A DNA stretch of 24,490 nt from JACNIZ01 sp964344765. Its GTDB lineage: Bacteria > Planctomycetota > UBA1135. The first letter of the stretch is position 1; every line of letters starts with the position of its first letter. The stretch spans positions 1 through 24,490 of the forward strand of contig CAYFOM010000052.1 of NCBI GenBank assembly GCA_964344765.1, written 5' to 3'. Positions 1 through 8,217 of this stretch are shown piece by piece. The notes beneath the pieces are model-generated. The model worked only from the letters and a program-made list of their open reading frames with translations. It was not told the DNA's origin and did no database searches. A program made the position numbers and the translations under genes.

Positions 1-58
1 GGTCTGCGCCAAATGTAACTTTAGGGGATTTGCGGTTTTCGGGGGTGAAGCCCATACC

Positions 59-1801
59 ATGCTTTCTTCCCTCATCCTTGTTGCAGCCGCGGCTGCGCCT
101 ACCACGGCTGCTTCGGCTGTGACCGCGCAACAACCTGCTCCTGTCACTCCTGGCGCAAAAGTGATTTATTACGTCGATGGCGCGAATGGAAATGATGGCC
201 AATCGGGATTGAGTGGGGCGCCGTGGAAGACCATTCAGAAAGCCGCGAACTCGGCAACTCCGGGTAGCACCGTGCTCATCTCACCGGGTGTTTATTCGGA
301 GCGGGTAGTGGTCAGCGTGTCCGGCAATGCCGTGCAAGGAATGATTACCTTTCGCGGCGCCGTGCCTGGCGGAACGGTTTTAGATGGAAGCTCGTTTACC
401 AATAGCCATTTTTCTAGTTGGAGCGGGGCATTCGGTAAGGGGTTGCTGGATATCACCGACCAGTCTTACGTGCGTTTCCAAGACATGGAAATTCGCAATC
501 TAAGCACCAGCAGCATCAATCATTTTCTGATGGGCGTGCACGTCGCCAAGACCCAGGCCGACCCCAACCCAATGTCGAATATTGAGCTCATTCGGCTCAA
601 CGTGCACGATATTCGCTATACCGGAAGCAATGACTCGGGCGGTGCGCAAGGCATCGCCTTTTATGGCGGCAGCGTCGATCAAGCCATTACCAACGTGCTG
701 ATTCGCGGCTGCGAGGTACACAATTTGCGCCTTGGGCAAAGCGAATCGCTAACACTCAACGGCAATGTTGACGGCTTTTTGATCGCCAAGAATTATGTGC
801 ACGACAACGACAACATCGGAATCGTTGCCATCGGTTGGGAGGGGACTGCCGGGGGCAGCGACGGTGATGATTCGAGTAACGGTAACGCCCACATCTATGG
901 CGGTCATCACCCCTTGGATCGGGCACGCAACGGCGTCATTCGCAATAACATGGTGACGCGCTGTAGTACCGAGGCTCCGGTTAAGAATCCGACCTACCCC
1001 AACAATGATTTTTCCGCTGGTGGCATCTACGTCGACGGCGGCAAATCGATTTTGATTGAACGCAATACCGTAGATGAGTGTGATATCGGTATTGAGATCG
1101 GATGCGAACATGGCGGCGTCGATTTAAACGGCGACGATCGCGATACGCGCGACATCATTTGCCGCAACAACCAGGTTTATTACTGCGGCCAATACGGCAT
1201 TGGCATCGGTGGATATAACTCTTATCGTGGTGTAGCGGTGGATTGCCAGATTTTGAATAACACCATTTATAAGTGTTCAAGTTTGAGTTGGGGCGGCGGC
1301 CAATTGTTGGTGGCGAAGAGTCACGACAATCTGTTCGCCAATAACATTTTGGTGGCACGCGGAGCGTCAGATATCAATGATTATGACGGCTACAAAAACA
1401 GCGGTTGGGATTGGCTGTACGACCACGGCGTGGTGCTGGGATCATCCGTCAACGCCACTCACAACTACGGAAATACTCTGGACTCCAACTTGTATTTCTG
1501 CGAAGGCGGCAGCGGCGAGGTGTATTGGAAATGGGAGCAGGGCGACGGTGCAAACCTCAACCAGGGATGGGGCGGTTTAAATGCCATTGACGTCAACGGA
1601 TTATTCGCTGATCCGATGTTCACTGCTGCGACCGACAGCCGTACCCAAGGCAGCGAAGACTTCCGTATTTCGACTCCAACGTCGCTTGCGGTCGATAGCG
1701 GCGACACGGCATTGCCCGACATCGGTGGAAAGGACTTCGCCGGTTTGGTTCGTATATGGAATGGAATCGTCGACCGCGGTTGTCACGAGCGAAATCATTA
1801 A
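59..1801 (+). CDS. Secreted right-handed parallel beta-helix protein (pectate-lyase-like fold)
   Basis: An exported protein of 580 residues, probably binding or cleaving polysaccharide outside the cytoplasm. The N-terminus is hydrophobic and Ala-rich (about residues 1-23), consistent with a signal peptide. Residues 36-83 hold the DUF1565-type opening: YYVDGANGNDGQSG, then PWKTIQKAA, then a STVLISPGVYSERV strand. The middle is a ladder of short repeats of the kind 'IRNNMV', 'IERNTV', 'CRNNQV', 'ILNNTIYKC', which are typical turns of a right-handed beta-helix. The C-terminus has the usual DPMF...DFRIS...AVDSGDTALPDIGG closing motif. No catalytic residues can be assigned, so lyase, hydrolase or binding roles all remain open. 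The frame is open upstream to the window edge, so a longer N-terminus starting outside is possible; the ATG used follows a GGTGAAG stretch. A GH95 gene follows 37 bases later, suggesting one operon for glycan degradation. Confidence 0.85.
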   Translation: MLSSLILVAAAAAPTTAASAVTAQQPAPVTPGAKVIYYVDGANGNDGQSGLSGAPWKTIQKAANSATPGSTVLISPGVYSERVVVSVSGNAVQGMITFRGAVPGGTVLDGSSFTNSHFSSWSGAFGKGLLDITDQSYVRFQDMEIRNLSTSSINHFLMGVHVAKTQADPNPMSNIELIRLNVHDIRYTGSNDSGGAQGIAFYGGSVDQAITNVLIRGCEVHNLRLGQSESLTLNGNVDGFLIAKNYVHDNDNIGIVAIGWEGTAGGSDGDDSSNGNAHIYGGHHPLDRARNGVIRNNMVTRCSTEAPVKNPTYPNNDFSAGGIYVDGGKSILIERNTVDECDIGIEIGCEHGGVDLNGDDRDTRDIICRNNQVYYCGQYGIGIGGYNSYRGVAVDCQILNNTIYKCSSLSWGGGQLLVAKSHDNLFANNILVARGASDINDYDGYKNSGWDWLYDHGVVLGSSVNATHNYGNTLDSNLYFCEGGSGEVYWKWEQGDGANLNQGWGGLNAIDVNGLFADPMFTAATDSRTQGSEDFRISTPTSLAVDSGDTALPDIGGKDFAGLVRIWNGIVDRGCHERNH

Positions 1802-1838
1802 CCGCTGCGGCCGAGTTTGACCGATTCGCATCTCGTCG

Positions 1839-4800
1839 GTGCGTTTGGATCGCTACTCTCGAAGGGCGATGCTGACGTCCCTCCTCCTTGCCGTTTGTTG
1901 TGCTGCACCATCTGCTGCTGCCGTTGATACCTGCGCTCCTCAATCGGAAGCCTGGCAGCCGATCTCCGTTCCTGGCCGCTGGGAATCGCAATCGGCCACC
2001 GACGGCAGCCAACCGTGGAAATCGCTGGATGGCTATGCGTGGTACTGGACCCTAGTTCCCATTCCCGCGGATTGGCCAACCGGCGACGCGCAACTTTCGC
2101 TGGGCTCCATCGATGACGCCGACCAGACTTTTTGGAATGGAAACTTGGTCGGCACTACCGGTGCCATGCAAAAAGGTGGCGCCTCGGCGTGGAACAAGGC
2201 TCGGGAGTACACCGTTCCTGCGGCTCAACTTACCGCCGGTGAAAAAGCTATTCTTGCTATTCGCGTTTATGACTCCGGCGGCAACGGCGGATTAGAGGTG
2301 TCGGCCAATCAACGTTTGAGCCTGAGTTGTAATGGGCACTCGCTGGCACTCAAAGGGAAGTGGTTGTTGCACGCCGGTGATTTGCCACCGGAGAAGATTG
2401 CCGAAATCAATCCAGGTACGGCGGCTGCCAAACAACTGGCTGCGATGCAAAACATGTTGGGTGAGCATCAACTCCCGGGCAAGCCTGAACTCGTGATTCA
2501 TGGCGCCGATAGCCCTGGGCCCAACGTTCCCAAAACCGACGTGCTTTGGTATCGCCAACCCGCCAAGGTGTGGACCGAAGCTCTACCGGTCGGCAACGGT
2601 CGGTTAGGGGCGATGATTTACGGCGGTGTAGAAGAGGAAATCATTCAACTGAACGAAGACAGCCTTTGGGCTGGATCGCCTCAAGATCGGTTGCGCACTC
2701 CTGCCAAAGGTTCGCTGGAGAAAGCGCGACAGTTGCTATTCGACGGCAACATTCAAGAGGGCCAAGCGATCATGCAGAACGAGTTCATGAGTGAGCGCTG
2801 GATCCGCAGTTACCAAACGCTGGGGGAGTTGCGCATTCGCCGACCGCAGCCCAAATCGGTGACGTCTTACGCACGCTATTTGAATGTGATGACCGGCGGG
2901 CATACGACGACTTACTTCGACGGTGAAACGCATTATTCGCAAGGGGTGTTTGCTTCTGATAACGAGCGAGTCCTCATGATCACCCTGCATGCAGTCGGAC
3001 CGGCCGATTTAGATGCGGTGCTATCGGTCAGTCGGCCCAATGCGACGGTGCAAGTGGAAGAAAACGGTTTGCTTTGGCTCGGCCAGGCGGTCAATCCGGG
3101 ACATCCCGGGGTGCATTTCGCCGGCGCGCTTGAAGTGCAATTGCCGCAGGGCGGAACGTGCACAAAGACCGACAATGGTTTGCATATTCAAGGCACCAGC
3201 TATGCGTTGATCACCATCGCATCCGCGACTACTTATGACCGCCATTCCGGATATTCAGGGTCCAATCCGATCAGCCAAGTCAAAGCCGATTTGGCGTCTG
3301 CGCGAGGTAAAACCGCGCTTGAGTTGTCCGGCGGTTTTCAGGGCGGAACCATGGCGGCGCAAAGCCGTCGCTGCCAACTTGCGCTGCCGAGCAATCAGCA
3401 GGTGAATAAGCCCACCGATGTGCGTTTGCGTGAATACTCCGCAGGCGCTGAAGACTTGGCTTTGGAAGCCTTGTACTTTCAATACGGACGGTACTTGTTG
3501 CGCGCCAGCTCTCAACCGGGGACCATGCCGGCGAACTTGCAAGGTATCTGGAATAACCACATCGCGGCGCCGTGGAATGCCGACTATCACATCAACATCA
3601 ACATGCAGATGAACTATTGGCCAGCCGAGGTGACCAACTTGTCGGAGTGTCATCTGCCGATGGTGGACTTCGTTGAAAAGCTGGCCGAGCGCGGGGCGGA
3701 AACTGCAGAGAGGTTGTACGGCGCACTTGGTTGGATGGCGCACCATACGTCGGATGCGTGGCACTTCAGTGCGCCGATCGGCAATACGGTTTGGGGTTTG
3801 TGGCCGGTGGGTGGAGCGTGGTGCACACGGCACTTATGGGAGCACTACCTCTACACCATGGATGAGAAGTTCCTGCGCGATCGTGCTTATCCGATCATGC
3901 GTGGCTCGGCGCAGTTTTTCCTCAACTACCTGACCGCCGATCCCAAAACCGGTAAAGCGGTGAGTGGGCCGAGTTCCAGCCCCGAGAACACCTTCATCAC
4001 CGCAAGCGGGCAGCGCGGCAATACCTCGATGGGTGCCTCGATGGATCAGCAGATCATTTGGGATCTGTTCACGAGCCTGCTGCATGCTGCAGCGGTGTTG
4101 GATGACGAAGGCGACGATTTGATTCGCCAGGTCGCGGCGTATCGCGATCACTTGGCACTTCCGGCCATTGGTGAAGACGGCCGCATCATGGAATGGTCAC
4201 GCCCATTCGGCGAAGCGGAGCCTGGGCATCGGCATATCTCGCATTTGTACGGCTTGCACCCCGGCAATCAATACACCTTCCAGCACACGCCGGATTACAT
4301 GACCGCGGCACGCAAGGTCATCGAGCATCGATTGGCGCATGGCGGCGGCCACACCGGTTGGAGCCGCGCATGGATTATGAACTTCTGGGCGCGCCTGCGC
4401 GATGGTGACAAGGCCGGCGAGAACTTGCGCGCGTTGCTGACCAAGTCGACGCTACCCAACTTGTTCGACAACCATCCGCCGTTCCAAATCGACGGCAACT
4501 TCGGCGGCACCGCAGCCATGGCGGAAATGCTGCTGCAAAGTCACGAATACATCGGCAAGGTTGGCAAAGGCGTCGATCCACAAGATGAGCTCAGCCCAGG
4601 TCACCACATCGTGCTGCTGCCCGCGGTTCCTCCGCACTGGAACGAGGGCAAAATTGTCGGTTTACGTGCGCGCGGCGACGTCACCGTTGACATGGCTTGG
4701 CGAAATGGCGAAGTGGTTTGGTTGCGCGTGGATTGGAGCGGCAAAGAAGCGCTGCGCGTATCCACCGCCGCCGGTAAAGCGCTGCTTCGGCAAGAAAAAA

Positions 4801-4847
4801 CGGGCCAAGCTCAGGTGTTTGAGCTCGGCCCGGATGAGTTGAAGTAG
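1839..4847 (+). CDS. Glycoside hydrolase family 95 (alpha-L-fucosidase type), secreted, with N-terminal jelly-roll domain
   Basis: Family GH95 enzymes remove terminal alpha-L-fucose (some alpha-L-galactose) by inversion. The 1002-residue product begins at GTG; the n-region YSRRAMLTSLLL resembles a twin-arginine or ordinary signal peptide. An in-frame ATG at codon 11 would drop the arginines. Residues about 33-165 form an extra GH2-like or sialate-esterase-like jelly roll. The GH95 N-terminal domain starts near residue 233 with WTEALPVGNGRLGAM and QLNEDSLWAGSP. The helical barrel carries WNADYHININMQMNYWPAE (Asn586/Asn588), SSSPENTF (Glu716, the expected general acid) and FQIDGNFGG (Asp885). 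These match the Asn/Asn/Glu/Asp set known from Bifidobacterium AfcA, so it is likely active. The 37-base spacing to the beta-helix gene suggests co-transcription. No Shine-Dalgarno sequence is visible before the GTG. Exact sugar specificity cannot be read from the sequence. Confidence 0.93.
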   Translation: MRLDRYSRRAMLTSLLLAVCCAAPSAAAVDTCAPQSEAWQPISVPGRWESQSATDGSQPWKSLDGYAWYWTLVPIPADWPTGDAQLSLGSIDDADQTFWNGNLVGTTGAMQKGGASAWNKAREYTVPAAQLTAGEKAILAIRVYDSGGNGGLEVSANQRLSLSCNGHSLALKGKWLLHAGDLPPEKIAEINPGTAAAKQLAAMQNMLGEHQLPGKPELVIHGADSPGPNVPKTDVLWYRQPAKVWTEALPVGNGRLGAMIYGGVEEEIIQLNEDSLWAGSPQDRLRTPAKGSLEKARQLLFDGNIQEGQAIMQNEFMSERWIRSYQTLGELRIRRPQPKSVTSYARYLNVMTGGHTTTYFDGETHYSQGVFASDNERVLMITLHAVGPADLDAVLSVSRPNATVQVEENGLLWLGQAVNPGHPGVHFAGALEVQLPQGGTCTKTDNGLHIQGTSYALITIASATTYDRHSGYSGSNPISQVKADLASARGKTALELSGGFQGGTMAAQSRRCQLALPSNQQVNKPTDVRLREYSAGAEDLALEALYFQYGRYLLRASSQPGTMPANLQGIWNNHIAAPWNADYHININMQMNYWPAEVTNLSECHLPMVDFVEKLAERGAETAERLYGALGWMAHHTSDAWHFSAPIGNTVWGLWPVGGAWCTRHLWEHYLYTMDEKFLRDRAYPIMRGSAQFFLNYLTADPKTGKAVSGPSSSPENTFITASGQRGNTSMGASMDQQIIWDLFTSLLHAAAVLDDEGDDLIRQVAAYRDHLALPAIGEDGRIMEWSRPFGEAEPGHRHISHLYGLHPGNQYTFQHTPDYMTAARKVIEHRLAHGGGHTGWSRAWIMNFWARLRDGDKAGENLRALLTKSTLPNLFDNHPPFQIDGNFGGTAAMAEMLLQSHEYIGKVGKGVDPQDELSPGHHIVLLPAVPPHWNEGKIVGLRARGDVTVDMAWRNGEVVWLRVDWSGKEALRVSTAAGKALLRQEKTGQAQVFELGPDELK

Positions 4848-4859
4848 AGGTCGATTCGC

Positions 4860-4889
4860 GATTCGGGCGGTGCCAGTGCCGTCCGAATC
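4860..4889. terminator. Hairpin in convergent junction (possible bidirectional terminator)
   Basis: An 11-base stem (GATTCGGGCGG at 4860-4870 with CCGTCCGAATC at 4879-4889, one G-T pair) around an 8-base loop lies between the fucosidase stop codon (4847) and the topoisomerase VI A stop codon (starting at 4890). It occupies nearly all of the gap between two converging genes. There is no T-run on either side, so intrinsic termination is plausible but not proven. Confidence 0.6.
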
Positions 4890-6146
4890 CTACGGCAAGA
4901 ACTTTCTCGTCTCGCGCATCTTGCGCGGCAGGTATTCGTCGATGACGAAGTTCAAACCCCACTTGGCAAAAGCCTGCTGTTCGGCGCGAACGCCCATGCT
5001 CAGCATCTTCTTAATCGCCTTTTTCCACTTGGGATGAGCTTGGAAGAACGGGTCATTCTTTAACGCATCCTTGGCGCGCTTAATGTCGACCGGTTGCAGC
5101 GGGTGAGTTGCGTCCTGCAAGCCGTACTCCTCAATGTCGTCCGGCGTCACACCCATAAAGGTTGCATTCGGAACGCAGAAACTGCGGTTGACGTGCGCCG
5201 CCGAACCCGAGCCCACCTTCAACGTGCGGTAAATGTTGCAAATACCGTAAGGGTCACAATCGACGAAGGCGTAAACGGGCAGCTTCAAATCTTCACTCAG
5301 TCGGCGCACAAAACGCCGCGTCGCGCGCGTCGGCACGCCTCCCATTTCCACCAGAATGCAGTTGGCCGTTCGCCAATAGCGATGGTGGTTCAAGCGCTGA
5401 AACATACCGCCGGTTTCAATGGCGATGACGAACTCGGCCGTGGTTTCAAAGCCCAAATGGTCGACCGAACTGGGCACCGTATAAGCGCCAGATCCCATCG
5501 CCGCGCAGTCGGAGCGAATCTCTTCATGAGTCTCCGGGTCACGGTCGATCACCGTCAACGCACCGACCACCGAACCACCATGTTCCTCAGGCACAAAGCG
5601 CAAAATTTCGCGCGTGACATTGTGCACCGAAAACATGCCTTCGATGTCATCCAGCACCGTATCCGATTCGCGCTGCTCATTGAACTTGGCATCGCCCCAG
5701 TTCTTCGACACGTAATACGCCTCTCGTTTGGTGGCAAAGTCGGCATCGGAAACCATGTCCTTGGCCAGTGCCATCAAGCGCAGCGTTTGCGCGAAGGTCT
5801 TCACCGAATTCACGTCCAAAGTCCGCGTCTTCAGGTTGCCCTTCATCTCGAAGTAGCCGGTCTTCTTGTCGTAAGTAACGTTGGCCAAGTTGCGCTGCGG
5901 CATGGTCAGCTGCGGCAGCCCACCGGTGTTGCCGGTTTTGTACACGCCGCCGGCAACATCCTGAATCGAATTCAAAGCCACCGTGCGCAAATCCGACTTC
6001 GAGTGATCCTTCTTCGGCCCGGTTTTGCGAACCTTGATCTTCTTCGTCGTCTTGGTCGCAGCTCGCTTCGCAGCGGCCTTTTTAGTGGTTTTCTTCGCCG
6101 CCTTCTTCGCGGTCTTTTTGCTAGCAGTCTTCTTACGCGTTGCCAT
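4890..6146 (-). CDS. top6A: DNA topoisomerase VI subunit A (Spo11-like) with histone-H1-like tail
   Basis: This is the DNA-cleaving subunit of type IIB topoisomerase, which makes double-strand breaks with 2-base 5' overhangs through a tyrosine link. The 418-residue protein has the winged-helix catalytic motif KREAYYVSKNW at 140-150 (Tyr145 is the expected nucleophile). Its TOPRIM metal site is AIETGGMF (Glu244) and VDCDPYG (Asp296, Asp298), followed by IYRTLKVGS. Both families of residues are intact, so the enzyme should be active with subunit B. The first 47 residues contain 18 lysines in KKT/KKA repeats, resembling the tail of histone H1; archaeal subunits usually lack such a tail. The start codon overlaps the stop of subunit B by one base (TGATG), indicating translational coupling. 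Long open frames on the opposite strand are compositional shadows. Confidence 0.95.
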   Translation of the reverse strand: MATRKKTASKKTAKKAAKKTTKKAAAKRAATKTTKKIKVRKTGPKKDHSKSDLRTVALNSIQDVAGGVYKTGNTGGLPQLTMPQRNLANVTYDKKTGYFEMKGNLKTRTLDVNSVKTFAQTLRLMALAKDMVSDADFATKREAYYVSKNWGDAKFNEQRESDTVLDDIEGMFSVHNVTREILRFVPEEHGGSVVGALTVIDRDPETHEEIRSDCAAMGSGAYTVPSSVDHLGFETTAEFVIAIETGGMFQRLNHHRYWRTANCILVEMGGVPTRATRRFVRRLSEDLKLPVYAFVDCDPYGICNIYRTLKVGSGSAAHVNRSFCVPNATFMGVTPDDIEEYGLQDATHPLQPVDIKRAKDALKNDPFFQAHPKWKKAIKKMLSMGVRAEQQAFAKWGLNFVIDEYLPRKMRETRKFLP

Positions 6147-7801
6147 CAGATCTTCCGGCTGGATTCCATCGATTCACGCAGGGTTTCGACCAGCTCGTGG
6201 CGGTCATCGTCGCTTAAGCCAAGGATCTCCTGCAATCCAAGGCCGACGTGCGGCAAGTAGGTTTCGATGTACGTGCGCTTCTGAAATTCCGACGCCACCT
6301 TCTTGCCCTTGCGAATGTGAATGCCCAACTTGCGTCCAGCCTCCTGCAACGCCAGCTTCACTTCTTTCAAGATCTCCGGATAAGGCGCAATCGCCTCTTT
6401 CGCCTCCGAAGTAAACGGCACCCAAACCGAAGCCATGTGCACCAAAATCACCGCCGATCCCACCGGCAGTGCGCCTTTGGATTGCGAAAGGCCGTAGTTC
6501 TTCCACGACGTCCCGATTACCGCCTTGGTAAATCCACACCCAGCCTGTTGCGACAGCAACGGCACGCGGTTGGCAAAGCGCAAAATCCGCACCGGATCAT
6601 CAGCGTTACCAAGCAAATTCTCGGTATCGAAGGTGCCGCGCTTTTTCTTCTTCTTCTTGATCCGACCCGACTTGTCGACTTCCAAGCGATCGTCACCTGG
6701 CTTAGCCCAAGCAATGCCAACCTCAATCTGGAACGGGTTGCCGCGATACACCGACGGCGGACGAGTCGCCACCGCGTAAAAGTCGGCGTCGGTCTCTTTC
6801 ATCAGACCTTCCTTGATTCGCTCTTCCCCAATCGGCGACAAGCACGTCGTCGGCGGCGCCGAGATGCGCGTCTTTTGAATGGCGCGGTAAAGCGAATCGG
6901 CCTCTTCGCGGGCAATGCGAGTGGGGTAGGAGCGCTCGGTCAGTCCGGCCTCCTTGACAATCTCTTTCGCCACCTTCGGGCCAACGCGGCAGAACTCTTC
7001 CTGCAGGAAGCCACTCAACCATCGCGACTTGGTGGTGCGCAGCATCTTCATCAACTCGCCGAGCTCCACTCCATAAGGGTGGGGCTTAATTTCGTCGGCG
7101 CGCTCCGGCACCTCCTTCACCGCGCGTTCGTAAACCCGCGGCTCGTCCATGCCCGGCGAGAAATAACTAATCCGCGCGTGCGGGTTCGAGACCGCCGTCT
7201 GCTTGATGTAATCATCCACCGAGCGCTGGCCGCGTTTGTAGTTCGCCTCTAAACCAATCTCGAAACGCGTGCCGTGCTTCAGATGCCACTCGGGCAGCTC
7301 GTCATCTTTGGTGATGACCGGCTTGTTTTTGGTCGAATCCATCTGAATCTGAAACTCATGCGCTTTGCCGCGCTTGGTCTTCGAAACGATGGTCGGCCCC
7401 TTGCCGGTGGTCATCTGCCCGTACAAGCCCGCCGCCGAAATGCCGATGCCCTGCTGACCGCGCGATTGCCGTCGGCTGTGGAACTTCGAGCCGTACAGCA
7501 GCTTGCCGAAGATGTTCGGAATCTGCGCTTTGACAATGCCCGGACCGTTGTCCTGAATCACAACTCTGTAGCGATCCTCTTCCACTTGATGGATTTCGAC
7601 CACCAAGTCCGGAAGGATTCCCGCCTCTTCACAGGCGTCCAATGAGTTGTCGACCGCTTCCTTGATCGTGGTGAGCAGGGACTTGGTTGGGTTGTCAAAA
7701 CCCAGTAAATGGCGGTTTTTAGCGAAAAATTCCGAGACCGAGATCTCTTTTTGCGCCTTCGCCATCTGCTCGGCGGTCAAGTGCTTGCTTCGTGCTGCCA
7801 T
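6146..7801 (-). CDS. top6B: DNA topoisomerase VI subunit B (GHKL ATPase)
   Basis: This subunit is the ATP-driven clamp that dimerises on ATP binding and passes one DNA duplex through the break made by subunit A. The 551-residue length fits the archaeal family. GHKL motifs are complete: KEAVDNSLDACEEAG (Glu48, Asn52), VIQDNGPGI (Asp84) and SRGQQGIGISAAGLYGQ (113-129). The helix-two-turns-helix region is around 250-330 and the transducer domain follows; TSWKNYGLSQ at 431-440 carries the expected switch lysine (Lys434). A basic run of six lysines near 382-387 sits between two transducer strands and may be a local insertion. The N-terminal ISVSEFFAKNRHLLGFDNP stretch is characteristic of the family. 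The gene comes first in a two-gene operon with subunit A and is divergent from a sigma-factor gene. No Shine-Dalgarno sequence is visible. Confidence 0.96.
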   Translation of the reverse strand: MAARSKHLTAEQMAKAQKEISVSEFFAKNRHLLGFDNPTKSLLTTIKEAVDNSLDACEEAGILPDLVVEIHQVEEDRYRVVIQDNGPGIVKAQIPNIFGKLLYGSKFHSRRQSRGQQGIGISAAGLYGQMTTGKGPTIVSKTKRGKAHEFQIQMDSTKNKPVITKDDELPEWHLKHGTRFEIGLEANYKRGQRSVDDYIKQTAVSNPHARISYFSPGMDEPRVYERAVKEVPERADEIKPHPYGVELGELMKMLRTTKSRWLSGFLQEEFCRVGPKVAKEIVKEAGLTERSYPTRIAREEADSLYRAIQKTRISAPPTTCLSPIGEERIKEGLMKETDADFYAVATRPPSVYRGNPFQIEVGIAWAKPGDDRLEVDKSGRIKKKKKKRGTFDTENLLGNADDPVRILRFANRVPLLSQQAGCGFTKAVIGTSWKNYGLSQSKGALPVGSAVILVHMASVWVPFTSEAKEAIAPYPEILKEVKLALQEAGRKLGIHIRKGKKVASEFQKRTYIETYLPHVGLGLQEILGLSDDDRHELVETLRESMESSRKI

Positions 7802-7904
7802 GCGCGGGGGTGATTCCGTGGAAAGCCAGTAACGGCGGGGAAATTAGCGGGATGGGGGGCGGGGCTCGGGTGATTCCGAGCGGGTCTGAGTTTGGCTATC
7901 CGGG

Positions 7905-7960
7905 CGTCGGATTTCAAGCGATTTGATGAATCCGAGCCGTTCAGCGGTGAAAATCCGACG
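7905..7960. repeat. Perfect 10-base inverted repeat with 36-base spacer
   Basis: CGTCGGATTT at 7905-7914 is mirrored by AAATCCGACG at 7951-7960. The arms do not extend further on either side. In the top6B transcript (minus strand) this could form a 5'-leader stem; alternatively the arms could be paired protein-binding sites. The spacer also contains AATCCGAGC, a variant of the same word. Confidence 0.5.
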
Positions 7961-8129
7961 GCGAGGCCGGAAATTGCGGGATAAACTTTTCGTGGAAAAA
8001 GACGTGGCGATGAATATAGGTTTCCGCCAACTTTTTCGGGCGCTGAAAACGCGCCGGTCTCCTCACCGTTCCGGGAGGCGTATGTGTGCATATATGAGAC
8101 GGAAACCATTTTATCAAAAGGTTTTAAAA

Positions 8130-8166
8130 AAAGCAACTTTCTAATTTAGGAAAAGCAATTTCCTAT
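8130..8166 (+). promoter_or_regulatory. Direct repeat plus hairpin upstream of the sigma-factor gene (candidate operator)
   Basis: Two 15-base copies of AAAGCAAYTTYCTAW lie at 8130-8144 and 8152-8166, a 22-base period or about two helical turns. The second overlaps a perfect hairpin, AGGAAA (8148-8153), AGCAA loop, TTTCCT (8159-8164). The tract is much more AT-rich than the surroundings and ends about 50 bases before the start codon at 8218. This looks like a regulator binding site overlapping a promoter; the regulator is unknown. Confidence 0.5.
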
Positions 8167-8217
8167 CCGAAACATGTTCAAGGCAACACCGCCTTACCCT
8201 TTTCACCCCGTGTTCCA

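Larger units (their letters stand above)
7802..8217. promoter_or_regulatory. 416-base divergent intergenic region between top6B and a sigma-factor gene
   Basis: No convincing gene is seen here; short open frames on both strands have no family resemblance and poor coding character. The left half repeats an ATTCCG/ATCCG word several times (for example GGTGATTCCG near 7808 and 7868, and AATCCGAG near 7929) and holds a perfect 10-base inverted repeat (7905-7914 with 7951-7960). The right end, 8100-8170, is clearly AT-rich and carries a direct repeat and hairpin. It should contain promoters for both flanking genes, but no confident -35/-10 pair could be assigned. Confidence 0.6.

Noticed and set aside
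5094..6260. Long open frame (388 codons) on the + strand opposite top6A
   Set aside because: Opposite strand holds an intact, motif-complete topoisomerase subunit. The translated product is rich in Arg/His/Gln with no family features, as expected of a codon-bias shadow.
6248..7252. Long open frame (334 codons) on the + strand opposite top6B
   Set aside because: Same reasoning: Arg/His/Leu-rich shadow of a confidently identified gene.
7777..8144. Short open frames on both strands in the top6B / sigma divergent region
   Set aside because: No similarity to known families, overlap each other and the start of top6B, and end in the AT-rich promoter tract; better explained as regulatory DNA.
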